Positions 38,765-46,423 of a DNA stretch of 64,000 nucleotides are shown here, piece after piece; the first letter of the stretch is position 1; every line of letters begins with the position of its first letter. Under the pieces are notes generated by a model. The model was not told where the DNA came from. It was given only the letters and a program-made list of their open reading frames with translations, and made no database searches. The position numbers were made by a program, and so were the translations under genes. This stretch comes from Telluria beijingensis (GTDB taxonomy: Bacteria; Pseudomonadota; Gammaproteobacteria; Burkholderiales; Burkholderiaceae_D), in NCBI RefSeq assembly GCF_030770395.1, contig NZ_CP132480.1, forward strand, positions 850,821-914,820. Reading direction: 5' to 3'.

Positions 38765-38770
38765 ACCAGC
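38707..38770 (+). repeat. 64-bp direct repeat, copy 2
   Basis: Matches 27934-27997 at 59 of 64 bases with five transitions, same orientation, about 10.8 kb apart. The copy interrupts the 3' end of the HAD gene, marking the right edge of the ATP-grasp/metallopeptidase block. Confidence 0.85.
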
Positions 38771-39453
38771 ACCCCGAGGTCGAGCGCGTGCCGGATGCGG
38801 CAGCACAGCTCGGCCGAGGTGCGCGAGATCAGTTCATGCGGGATCTCGAACTTGGTCGTCAGCCGGTCGTGGTCTTCGAAACCGTAGGAGACCATGAAGG
38901 GATGCATGCCGGTGCCGATCGCCGCCTCGAAGTCCTTGTGCTCGTCGCCGCAGATATAGCCGCGCGCCGGGTTGACGCCGAACTGCTCGCGCGTGGCGCG
39001 GAACTGGGCGGTCTTCTTGTCCTTGAGCGGGATATGGACCAGGAAATCCAGTTCGGCGATATCGATGTCGTGGCGCAGGAATAGCTGGCGCAGGGTTTCC
39101 AGCGGCTCGATCGTGACGTTGCGCGTGACGATGCCGACCGTGATGTCGGGCGCCGCGATCAGTTCGCGCATCAGCTCGGGGATGCCGTCGTACAGCCGGG
39201 CTTCTTGCCGGTAGATGCCGGTCAGTGTGTCGATCAGCTGGGCGCGGCTGTTCTTGCGCAGGTTCTTGCGGATGATCGAGGGGAATTCCTTCAGGCCGCC
39301 CATGTACTTGAGCAGCTTGTGGCGTTTCTGGAAACTGGCTTCGTCGCCCAGCGCCAGGCCGTGGTGGGCAAAGGCGGCTTCGATGGCGGAGAAGGCGTCG
39401 ATGGTGGTGCCGTCTGCATCGAGGATCAAGAGCTTCTTGTCGCTTTTATACAT
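38713..39453 (-). CDS. HAD-family phosphatase
   Basis: A 246-residue haloacid-dehalogenase-superfamily hydrolase. Motif I is LLILDADGTTIDA (nucleophile Asp12 and Asp14), motif II VGIVTRN, motif III the Lys in LKDKKTAQF, and motif IV ICGDEHKDFEAAIGTGMHPFMVSYGF. An alpha-helical cap lies between motifs I and II. It should dephosphorylate a small metabolite in the cytoplasm. I used the ATG at 39453 (MYKSDKKLLIL). The last dozen residues (after LGVLVQDPYQ) come from the opposite strand of the repeat fragment, so the C terminus is probably not original but the catalytic domain is complete. Confidence 0.85.
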   Translation of the reverse strand: MYKSDKKLLILDADGTTIDAFSAIEAAFAHHGLALGDEASFQKRHKLLKYMGGLKEFPSIIRKNLRKNSRAQLIDTLTGIYRQEARLYDGIPELMRELIAAPDITVGIVTRNVTIEPLETLRQLFLRHDIDIAELDFLVHIPLKDKKTAQFRATREQFGVNPARGYICGDEHKDFEAAIGTGMHPFMVSYGFEDHDRLTTKFEIPHELISRTSAELCCRIRHALDLGVLVQDPYQDSSRLTAPSIQ

Positions 39454-39600
39454 GATGTCTGCGCATCCCGGTAGCGTTGGCCAGAACCGGCGTGAACACG
39501 TGCCGGAGCTCACTTTTGACCATCATCCGCCCGCGTAATGACAGGCGTGTGACAAAACGGCGGCTGTCGACGGTGCGCGACGCGCAGACGCGTCCCTGCA

Positions 39601-40050
39601 CTATTCCCGGATGGCGGGCTTGAGGCGGAAGCTCACGCCCATGCGATTGAAGGCGTTCATGGCCGCGATGGCGATCGTCAGGTCGACCAGTTCCCTGGGG
39701 CCGAAGGCCTTGGCTGCCGCCGCATAGGCCTCGTCCGAGACGTGGGTCTCGCTGACGCGGGTGACTTCCTCTGCCCAGGCCAGCGCCGCGCGCTCCTGGT
39801 CCGAGAACAGGTAGGCGACTTCGTCCCAGACCGGCAGCAGCAGCAGCTTGTCGACCGCCATGCCTTCCTTGACGAGGTCGCGCGCGTGCAGGTCGATGCA
39901 ATGCGCGCAGCCGTTGATCTGCGAGACGCGCAGGAAGACCAGGTGGATCAGCCGGGACGGCAGTTGCGTGTTTTTCGTGACGTAGTGATGGACGCCGCCC
40001 AGTGCCTGCGCGCCTTCGGGGGAGGCCTGGAACCAGTTTTCGCGATTCAT
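39601..40050 (-). CDS. AhpD-like carboxymuconolactone decarboxylase-family protein
   Basis: A 149-residue protein of the AhpD/CMD fold. It carries the redox pair C48-A-H-C51 followed by DLHARDL, the active-site motif of alkylhydroperoxidase-type members (CxxC then H), and the family helices LVFLRVSQINGCAHC and ELVDLTIAIAAMNAFNRMGV. It is likely to reduce peroxides or act as a disulfide partner in the cytoplasm. It is divergent from the first cupin gene; the 210 bases between them include the cupin promoter, so it could belong to the regulon, though no operator lies nearer to it. Confidence 0.88.
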   Translation of the reverse strand: MNRENWFQASPEGAQALGGVHHYVTKNTQLPSRLIHLVFLRVSQINGCAHCIDLHARDLVKEGMAVDKLLLLPVWDEVAYLFSDQERAALAWAEEVTRVSETHVSDEAYAAAAKAFGPRELVDLTIAIAAMNAFNRMGVSFRLKPAIRE

Positions 40051-40184
40051 GGTCGTGTTTCCTTGGAGTTGAGGGGATCGAGACCGGCGGACGGGCCGGC
40101 CATCCCTTGCTGGACGAGCGGCGGGGCGGATGTGTGACATCGCGTCTGAAAAAAATTTGGTCCGTGACGTGGCGGCGGCGCCTG

Positions 40185-40213
40185 TTGACATGCACCTGGC
40201 CGCCAGCTACATT
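40185..40213 (+). promoter_or_regulatory. Sigma-70 promoter of cupin gene 1
   Basis: TTGACA (40185-40190) and TACATT (40208-40213) with exactly 17 bases between. The predicted start of transcription is near 40220, about 40 bases before the first cupin gene. Confidence 0.65.
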
Positions 40214-40239
40214 ACCTTTCACTTTAAATCGGACCTGCG

Positions 40240-40254
40240 TTCCATATAGGGGAA
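40240..40254 (+). promoter_or_regulatory. Regulon operator site A
   Basis: TTCCATATAGGGGAA, a 15-bp site with TTCC/GGAA arms. It lies 32 bases after the start of the -10 box and ends 6 bases before the ATG, so it overlaps the ribosome-binding region of cupin gene 1. Binding here should block transcription elongation or, in the RNA, the ribosome site is part of the same bases. Confidence 0.6.
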
Positions 40255-40260
40255 TACGGT

Positions 40261-41493
40261 ATGAATGGCGAGACCGGCATGACGGGCAGCGACGGCGAGA
40301 CTCCAGCAAGCGACACCGGCCCGGTCGCCGAGGCCCGGGTACTCATCGATCCCTACCGCGACTGGACCGAGGCCGAGGGCATCCCGATCCACCTGGACTT
40401 CGGCCACGACCTGCTGGCGCTGGAGACCGGACGCTGGGAACGCTACGACGCGCGCGGCTGCTTCGCCCATACGCACGGCGCCGGCGACTTCATGGCCAAC
40501 TACGTGCTCGAAGTCGAGGGCGGCAGGAAGACGCGCCCGGTCAAGCACCTGTACGAAGTGTTTTGCTATGTGCTCAGCGGCCATGGCGCGACCAAGGTCT
40601 GGCTTCCGGGCGGCGAGACCCGGGTATTCGAATGGGGGCCGAAGGCAGTGTTCGCGATCCCGCTCAACTGCCAGTACCAGGTCTTCAACGCCAGCGGCGC
40701 CGAGCCGCTGCGCATTTCGTGCACCAATAACGCGCCGATCACGATCAACCTGTACCACAACATCGATTTCGTGTTCGACAATCCCTTCGCCTTCCCGGAA
40801 CGCACGGGCGCGGCCGGGCATTTCGAGGGGGAGGGCGAGCATACGGCCTACACGCACAAGTCGAACACGATCAAGCGCAATGTGTGGGAAACCAATTTCG
40901 TCCACGACGTGTCGAGCTTCAAGCTCTATGAATTCGAGGAGCGGGGGCCGGGTTCGACCAATGTCAGTTTCATCCTGGCCGACGGCACCATGCATGCCCA
41001 CGTGTCGCAGATCCCGACGGGACGCTACAAGAAGGCACACCGCCACGCGGCCGGCACCCATGTGCACGCGGTCGATGGCGAGGGCTATTCGCTGCTGTGG
41101 TACGAGGGCGATGCGGAGTTTCGTGAAATCCCCTGGAAGCACGGCTTCATGTACACGCCGCCGTTCTGGATGTTCCACCAGCACTTCAATACCTGCGCGC
41201 AGCCGGCGCGCTACCTGGCATGCAGCCTGGGCAGCCGGCGCTATCCCTTCATTTCGCTGCGGCGCAAGAGTTCCGAGGGCGCCGGGTCGATCTCGCTGAC
41301 CCAGGGTGGACGCCAGCTCGAATACGAGGACCAGGATCCGCGCATCCACCGCAAATGGCTCGAAGCCCTGCGCGAACACGGCGTGGCATCGGCCATGGGC
41401 GGCATCTTCGACGAGCCGGCGATCCTCGCCTTGCCGCCCGGGGAATTGAGCGGGCCGGTACGCATGCCCAGGTCGACCGGCCCCGCCGTCTAG
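40261..41493 (+). CDS. Two-domain cupin protein 1
   Basis: A 410-residue bicupin, cytoplasmic. The first cupin spans about residues 80-160 (KHLYEVFCYVLSGHGATKVW ... VFAIPLNCQYQVFN) and lacks the usual HxH metal ligands. The second spans about 235-330 and has them: H260-x-H262-x4-H267 (KKAHRHAAGTHVHAVDGEGY) and H306/H308 in FWMFHQHFN. A joint segment NNIDFVFDNPFAFPER-like links the two. Size and layout recall gentisate-type ring-cleaving dioxygenases, but I cannot assign the reaction. It is the first gene of the regulon, directly behind a TTGACA promoter and an operator, and 12 bases ahead of EutA-like gene 1. It is paralogous to the cupins at 46.4 and 61.3 kb. Confidence 0.8.
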   Translation: MNGETGMTGSDGETPASDTGPVAEARVLIDPYRDWTEAEGIPIHLDFGHDLLALETGRWERYDARGCFAHTHGAGDFMANYVLEVEGGRKTRPVKHLYEVFCYVLSGHGATKVWLPGGETRVFEWGPKAVFAIPLNCQYQVFNASGAEPLRISCTNNAPITINLYHNIDFVFDNPFAFPERTGAAGHFEGEGEHTAYTHKSNTIKRNVWETNFVHDVSSFKLYEFEERGPGSTNVSFILADGTMHAHVSQIPTGRYKKAHRHAAGTHVHAVDGEGYSLLWYEGDAEFREIPWKHGFMYTPPFWMFHQHFNTCAQPARYLACSLGSRRYPFISLRRKSSEGAGSISLTQGGRQLEYEDQDPRIHRKWLEALREHGVASAMGGIFDEPAILALPPGELSGPVRMPRSTGPAV

Positions 41494-41505
41494 CCGGCCA
41501 GCGCG

Positions 41506-43038
41506 ATGCCGCACGATCTCGACCTGGATCACGAACATGAGCATGAGCATGGGCAGGCGGCGATCGCCCGGCTGATCCACGACCAGGACACGGTCGTGCT
41601 GCGCACGGTCGGCATCGACATCGGCAGTTCGACCTCGCACCTACTGTTCGCCCGGGTCACTTCGCAACGCCTGGCCGAAGGCTGGTCGAGCCGTTTCGTG
41701 GTGACCGGGCGCGAGGTGCTGTGGCGCTCGCCGATCGTGCTGACGCCGTTCCTGGCCGACGGCACGATCGACGCGCATGCGCTGGAACATTTCATCGCCC
41801 GGGCCTACCGCGATGCCGGCTTTGCCAGGGACGACATCGACAGCGGCGCCGTGATCCTGACCGGCGAAGCCATCAAGCGCAGGAACGCGCGTGCGATCCA
41901 GGAGATCTTCGCCCGCGAATCGGGCAAATTCGTGTGCGCCACCGCTGGCCACCAGCTGGAAAGCATCCTGGCCGCGCACGGGTCGGGCGCGGCCGCCCTG
42001 TCGCGGCGCAGGGGCGAGTGCGGCCTGCACGTCGATGTCGGCGGCGGCACCACCAAGCTGGCGCTGGTCGGCGGCGGCGAGGTCGTGGGCGTGGCGGCGT
42101 TCGCCGTGGGCGGCCGCCTGCTGGCGCGGGACGCGCACGGCGCCTGGACGCGCTGCGACGACGCGGCGCGGCTCGTGGCCGGACAACTGGGCCTCGACGT
42201 CGCGCCGAGCAACCTGGCGCGTCCCGCGGTGCGGCGCGAGATCGCGCGCCGCATGGCGCAGGTGGTCGGCGACCACCTCTCCGGCGCCGCGCTCGACGGC
42301 CTGGGCCGCGCCCTGGCGCTGACCGCGCCGCTGGCGCGCACCGTGCAGCCGGCCTTCATGACCTTCTCGGGCGGGGTGGCGGAATACCTGTTCGGGCGCG
42401 AGCAGGCCGACCATGGCGACATCGCCGGCCTGCTGGCGCAGGAGATCGCGGCCCAGATCAGGTCGCGCATCGCGCTGCCCCTGGTCGAGCCGATGGAAGG
42501 CATCCGCGCGACCGTGATCGGGGCGTCGCAGTTCACGGTGCAGGTCAGCGGCAAGACCATCTACCTGTCCGATGGCATGCCGTCGTCTCCGCTCCTGCCG
42601 GCCCACAACGTGCCGGTGCTGCACCTCGGCCTGGACCTGGCGGGCCCCATCGATCCCGATCGCGTGGCGGCGGCGCTGCACGAGGGCGCGGCGCGCCTCG
42701 ATCTTGCGCCGGCGGCGCGGCTGGCGATCGCCTTCAGGTGGCAGGACGAACCGGAGCACGCGCGGCTGTTCGCACTGGCCAGCGCGATCGCACGCTTCGC
42801 GGCGCCGGCCGGGCAACGCAGCGAGCCGCTGTTCCTGGCGATCAATGGCGACGTGGCGGCCTCCCTCGGCCGCATGCTGCACGTCGAACTGGGCCTGGAC
42901 TGCGGCCTGGTGTCGGTCGATGGCATCGCCCTGCGCGAGCTGGACTTCATCGACATCGGCGCCGTGCTCGAACCATCTGGCGTGGTGCCGGTGGTGATCA
43001 AGTCGCTGCTGTTCCACGCCGCCACCACGCGCGGCTAG
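41506..43038 (+). CDS. EutA-like ASKHA ATPase 1, His-rich N terminus
   Basis: A 510-residue relative of EutA, the ATP-dependent factor that restores inactivated B12-dependent ethanolamine ammonia-lyase. ASKHA landmarks: phosphate-1 loop VGIDIGSSTSHLLFAR (Asp38), phosphate-2 loop HVDVGGGTTKLALV, and adenosine-side FSGGVAEYLFGRE and GASQFTVQVSG. The first 16 residues (MPHDLDLDHEHEHEHG) are a His/acid metal-binding-type tail that EutA does not have. No EutB/EutC lyase genes are present. It follows cupin gene 1 by 12 bases, which suggests it serves that or another enzyme of this cluster. The name EutA should not be taken as evidence for ethanolamine use. Confidence 0.8.
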   Translation: MPHDLDLDHEHEHEHGQAAIARLIHDQDTVVLRTVGIDIGSSTSHLLFARVTSQRLAEGWSSRFVVTGREVLWRSPIVLTPFLADGTIDAHALEHFIARAYRDAGFARDDIDSGAVILTGEAIKRRNARAIQEIFARESGKFVCATAGHQLESILAAHGSGAAALSRRRGECGLHVDVGGGTTKLALVGGGEVVGVAAFAVGGRLLARDAHGAWTRCDDAARLVAGQLGLDVAPSNLARPAVRREIARRMAQVVGDHLSGAALDGLGRALALTAPLARTVQPAFMTFSGGVAEYLFGREQADHGDIAGLLAQEIAAQIRSRIALPLVEPMEGIRATVIGASQFTVQVSGKTIYLSDGMPSSPLLPAHNVPVLHLGLDLAGPIDPDRVAAALHEGAARLDLAPAARLAIAFRWQDEPEHARLFALASAIARFAAPAGQRSEPLFLAINGDVAASLGRMLHVELGLDCGLVSVDGIALRELDFIDIGAVLEPSGVVPVVIKSLLFHAATTRG

Positions 43039-43047
43039 TCCGCCTCG

Positions 43048-43062
43048 ATCCATATATCGGAA
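43048..43062 (+). promoter_or_regulatory. Regulon operator site B1
   Basis: ATCCATATATCGGAA, one base off the arm consensus, 158 bases before the end of the spacer to the thiamine-diphosphate gene. It lies just behind the stop codon of EutA-like gene 1. Confidence 0.5.
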
Positions 43063-43122
43063 CGTCGCCGGGAAGCCGCGTCCAGAACGCCGCTATGGAA
43101 CGGCGTCTTTCATGGAGGGATG

Positions 43123-43137
43123 TTCAGCATATCGGAA
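43123..43137 (+). promoter_or_regulatory. Regulon operator site B2
   Basis: TTCAGCATATCGGAA, one mismatch in the left arm. A TAAATT -10-like box lies at 43146-43151; with 17-base spacing its -35 position would fall on the left arm of this site, where no TTGACA is present. That geometry suits a promoter that needs the bound regulator. Confidence 0.5.
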
Positions 43138-43219
43138 TGCTATTCTAAATTCGTTTATTTTCTTGAGTATTTGTGTTTAGATTCTCCGGCACGCACATAA
43201 CAACGAGGAGGAGACGCAG

Positions 43220-45040
43220 ATGAACAAACCTGTCGAAACAGGCGCATCTCAGGCGCCGATATTAACCATCGGCGACACCCGGCCTCCGCCCGGCGTGGCG
43301 CCAGCCGCGCAGCGCTGGGGCTCTGACGTCATCGTCGACCTGCTGCACCGTTACGGGCTGCCGTATGCCGCGCTGAACCCCGGCGCCAGCTACCGCGGCC
43401 TGCACGATTCGATCGTCAACTACGGCCAGAACTACCCGTACATGATGCTGTGCCAGCACGAGGAAACAGCGGTGCAGATCGCCCATGGCTACGCCAAGGC
43501 GAGCGGGCGGCCGATGGTCGCGATCCTGCACAACCTGGTCGGCCTGCTGCACGCGAACATGGCGGTGTACTACGCCTACATCGACCGCGCGCCGGTGTTC
43601 ATCGTCGGCGCCACCGGCCCGATGGACGAGACAAAGCGCCGCCCGCGCATCGACTGGACCCATACCGCCAACGTGCAGGGCCAGGCGTTGCGCGACTACA
43701 CCAAATGGGATTACCAGCCGACCGTGGTCGACGGCGTGCCGGAATCGTTCGCGCGCGCCTATGGCGTGATGATGACCGAGCCGCGCGGGCCGATCTATAT
43801 GTGCTACGACGCCTGGCTGCAGGAAGCCCCGCTCGAGCACGAGGTGCCGCTGCCGCCGGCCGCCGCCGCGGCCGTGCCGACCCCGATCGCGCCCGACGCG
43901 GCGGCCATGGAGCAGGCGATGGACATGCTGGTGGCGGCCGAGCGCCCGGTGATCATGGCGGAATTCAGCGGCCGCGAGCACGCGGCCTTCGATACGCTGG
44001 TGGAGCTGGCCGAGACGCTCGGCATCGCGGTATTCGACATCAACAGCCGCCTGAACTTCCCCGGTTGCCACCCGCTGAACCTGAGCATGGTCAAGGACGT
44101 GTTCCGCGACGCCGACCTGATCCTGTGCCTCGACGTGCGCGACTGGGAAAAGCCGACCACCGAACTGACCAGCACCACGCGCGAGCTGGTCAGCCTGGTG
44201 CCGGACGGCGCGCGCTGGATCGACATCGGCTTCGGCGACCTGGAGCTGTCCAGCTGGGCCATGGATTACCAGCGCCTCCTGCATGCCGACCTGCGCATCA
44301 TGGGCGACACCACGGTCGCGATCCCGCAGCTGACCGCGCTGGCGCGGCAACGCCTGGCGCGCGATCCGGCGCTGGGCCCGCGGGTGCGCGCGCGCACCGA
44401 ACAGACGGCGGCCCGGCACCGCGCGGCGCGCGCCAAATGGGCGGCGCAGGCGCGCGAACACTGGGACCAGGTGCCGATGACGACGGCGCGCCTGGCGAGC
44501 GAGGTGTGGGACGTCGTCCGCGACGAAGACTGGGTGCTGACCGCGGGCACCCTGAACGACTGGACACGCAAGCTGTGGGACTTCGACCGGCCGCACCGCC
44601 ATCCCGGCAAGTCGCTGGGCACCGCGACCCAGATCGGCATCTCGCTCGGGGTGGCGCTGGCGCACCGCGACGCCGGCCGGCTGGTGGTGGACATCCAGCC
44701 CGACGGCGACCTGATGTTCGACGCCGGCGCGCTGTGGGTCGCGGCCAAGCACCGGATCCCGCTGCTGGTGGTCATGTACAACAACCGCGCCTATTACAAT
44801 GACTGGGAACACCAGATCCGCATGGCGAAACAGCGCGGCACCGCGCTCGAGCGCGCCCACATCGGCATGGACATGGACGATCCGGAGCCCGACTTCGCGG
44901 CCATGGCGCGTTCGATGGGCTGGTATGCCGAGGGGCCGATCGAGCAGGGCGGCGACGTCGCGGCGGCGCTGCGGCGCGCCATCGAGAAGGTCAAGGCCGG
45001 CCAGCCGGCGCTGGTCGACACGATCACCCAGAAACGGTGA
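43220..45040 (+). CDS. Thiamine-diphosphate-dependent enzyme (acetolactate synthase-like)
   Basis: A 606-residue member of the pyruvate decarboxylase/acetolactate synthase superfamily. The N-terminal PYR domain has the catalytic Glu in LCQHEETAVQIAHGYA (Glu81), a middle Rossmann-type domain follows (about 220-360), and the C-terminal PP domain has the Mg/ThDP motif QPDGDLMFDAG (about 493-503) through VMYNNRAYYND. It should decarboxylate or ligate a 2-keto acid; the acceptor cannot be predicted. The helix between the ThDP motif and NN is normal. A strong ribosome site (GAGGAGGAGA) precedes the ATG. It is grouped with EutA-like gene 1 and solute-binding gene 1 and lies behind two operator sites. 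Confidence 0.88.
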   Translation: MNKPVETGASQAPILTIGDTRPPPGVAPAAQRWGSDVIVDLLHRYGLPYAALNPGASYRGLHDSIVNYGQNYPYMMLCQHEETAVQIAHGYAKASGRPMVAILHNLVGLLHANMAVYYAYIDRAPVFIVGATGPMDETKRRPRIDWTHTANVQGQALRDYTKWDYQPTVVDGVPESFARAYGVMMTEPRGPIYMCYDAWLQEAPLEHEVPLPPAAAAAVPTPIAPDAAAMEQAMDMLVAAERPVIMAEFSGREHAAFDTLVELAETLGIAVFDINSRLNFPGCHPLNLSMVKDVFRDADLILCLDVRDWEKPTTELTSTTRELVSLVPDGARWIDIGFGDLELSSWAMDYQRLLHADLRIMGDTTVAIPQLTALARQRLARDPALGPRVRARTEQTAARHRAARAKWAAQAREHWDQVPMTTARLASEVWDVVRDEDWVLTAGTLNDWTRKLWDFDRPHRHPGKSLGTATQIGISLGVALAHRDAGRLVVDIQPDGDLMFDAGALWVAAKHRIPLLVVMYNNRAYYNDWEHQIRMAKQRGTALERAHIGMDMDDPEPDFAAMARSMGWYAEGPIEQGGDVAAALRRAIEKVKAGQPALVDTITQKR

Positions 45041-45126
45041 GGCAGGGATGGAGGAAGGGCTTCAGGCAATCATGCGGTAATTCATAACGACAACCTGCCC
45101 GCACGACGGGCACAGGAGACGATGGA

Positions 45127-46224
45127 ATGAAGACACATGCAAGAAAGGCTGCCGGCACATTGGCGACATTGGGAATGGCGTTGTTGTTCGGGCTGCCGTG
45201 CGCGGCCCAGGCGCAAGGCACGGCCCAGGACAAGGGCAAGCACCACGCGCTGTTTACCTACCAGGGCCCGGACCGCGAACAGCGGCTGCTCGAGGGGGCT
45301 CGCAAAGAGGGCGCGATCGTGGTGTATACCTCGCTGAACCTGAAGGACTCGGTGCCGATCACCGATGCGTTCGAGAAGAAGTACGGACTCAAGGTCTCGC
45401 TGTGGCGGGCCGGCAGCGAGAAGGTGCTGCACCGGACCGTCACCGAAGCGCGCGCCGGGCGCTTCTCGCCCGACGTGATCGAGACCAACGGTCCCGAGAT
45501 GGAGGCGATGTACCGCGAGAAGCTGCTGTCCGAATTCTACAGCCCGGCCTTCAAGGACATCCCGGCGGTGGCCTTCCCGCCGCACCGCCATTACGTGGCC
45601 GACCGCTTCAATTTCTTCGTCCTCGGCTACAACACCAACCTGGTCAAGCCGGAGGACGTTCCCAAGTCATACCAGGACCTGCTGCATCCGCGCTGGCAGG
45701 GCAAGATCGGCATCGAATCGGGCGACAGCGACTGGTTCGCGGCCGTGACCAAGTCGATGGGCGAGAAGGAGGGGCTGGAGTACTTTCGCAAGCTGGCCGC
45801 GACCCAGCCGCAGATGCGCACCGGCCACACCCTGATGGCCGAACTGCTGGCGGCCGGCGAACTGCCGCTCGCGGCCACGGTGTACAACCACAATATCGAG
45901 CGCCTGACCCAGAAGGGCGCCCCGGTCCGGTGGATTCCGCTGGGCCCGACCTTCGGCCGCCCGAACGCGATCGGCGTCGCGCGCCATGCGCCGCACCCAC
46001 ACGGCGCGCTGCTATTCACCGACTTCATGCTGTCGCGCGAGGGGCAGGACCTGATCAAGCAGCGCAACCGCGTCCCGGCCAGCACCGCCGTCGAGACGAA
46101 TCTCAACAAGTTCGCCTACAAGATGATCGATCCGGTGATCGTGCTCGACGAATCGCAGAAATGGGAACGGCTGTGGGCCCAGCTGTTCCACAAGGGCCAG
46201 GCGCCGAAAAAAGCCGACGACTGA
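45127..46224 (+). CDS. Periplasmic solute-binding protein 1 (FbpA-like)
   Basis: A 365-residue exported binding protein of the ferric-iron/small-organic type (PBP type 2). The signal peptide ends at AAQAQG near residue 32. The mature part starts with the family phrase GPDREQRLLEGARKEGAIVVYTSLNLKD, and has DVIETNGPEMEAMYREKLL, GYNTNLVKPEDVPKSYQDLL and GARHAPHPHGALLFTDFMLSREGQ-like sections. It shares the opening and overall plan with two other binding proteins in the window, while only one permease and one ATPase are present. It lies 87 bases after the ThDP gene and is closed by a terminator hairpin. Confidence 0.88.
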   Translation: MKTHARKAAGTLATLGMALLFGLPCAAQAQGTAQDKGKHHALFTYQGPDREQRLLEGARKEGAIVVYTSLNLKDSVPITDAFEKKYGLKVSLWRAGSEKVLHRTVTEARAGRFSPDVIETNGPEMEAMYREKLLSEFYSPAFKDIPAVAFPPHRHYVADRFNFFVLGYNTNLVKPEDVPKSYQDLLHPRWQGKIGIESGDSDWFAAVTKSMGEKEGLEYFRKLAATQPQMRTGHTLMAELLAAGELPLAATVYNHNIERLTQKGAPVRWIPLGPTFGRPNAIGVARHAPHPHGALLFTDFMLSREGQDLIKQRNRVPASTAVETNLNKFAYKMIDPVIVLDESQKWERLWAQLFHKGQAPKKADD

Positions 46225-46229
46225 CCACG

Positions 46230-46251
46230 GCGGGCCCTGGCGGCCCGCTTT
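46230..46251 (+). terminator. Terminator after solute-binding gene 1
   Basis: Stem GCGGGCC / GGCCCGC with a 5-base loop, followed by TTTCCTT. It ends the first sub-operon of the cluster. Confidence 0.7.
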
Positions 46252-46312
46252 CCTTCATTGCTCCCTTTCCTCCGGTCCGCGCCCGCGGACCGCGTCCTTC
46301 CGGCCCCGCTTG

Positions 46313-46341
46313 TTGACTTTCAATTCCGCGGGGCGTACCAT
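46313..46341 (+). promoter_or_regulatory. Sigma-70 promoter of cupin gene 2
   Basis: TTGACT (46313-46318) and TACCAT (46336-46341) separated by 17 bases. Two operators follow directly, so the promoter is probably repressed from them. Confidence 0.6.
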
Positions 46342-46344
46342 CAA

Positions 46345-46359
46345 TCCCATAAGAAGGAA
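46345..46359 (+). promoter_or_regulatory. Regulon operator site C1
   Basis: TCCCATAAGAAGGAA, a weak form of the site. It lies exactly 20 bases (two helical turns) before the perfect site C2, on the predicted start of transcription. Confidence 0.4.
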
Positions 46360-46364
46360 CGCAA

Positions 46365-46379
46365 TTCCGTATATCGGAA
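46365..46379 (+). promoter_or_regulatory. Regulon operator site C2 (perfect palindrome)
   Basis: TTCCGTATATCGGAA: arms TTCCG and CGGAA are exact inverted repeats around a 5-base centre. This is the best copy and serves as the consensus for the seven sites. Confidence 0.65.
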
Positions 46380-46423
46380 CATGCCGACCGAAGGCCACCT
46401 GTTCATATAGATGAGGAAGAGAC

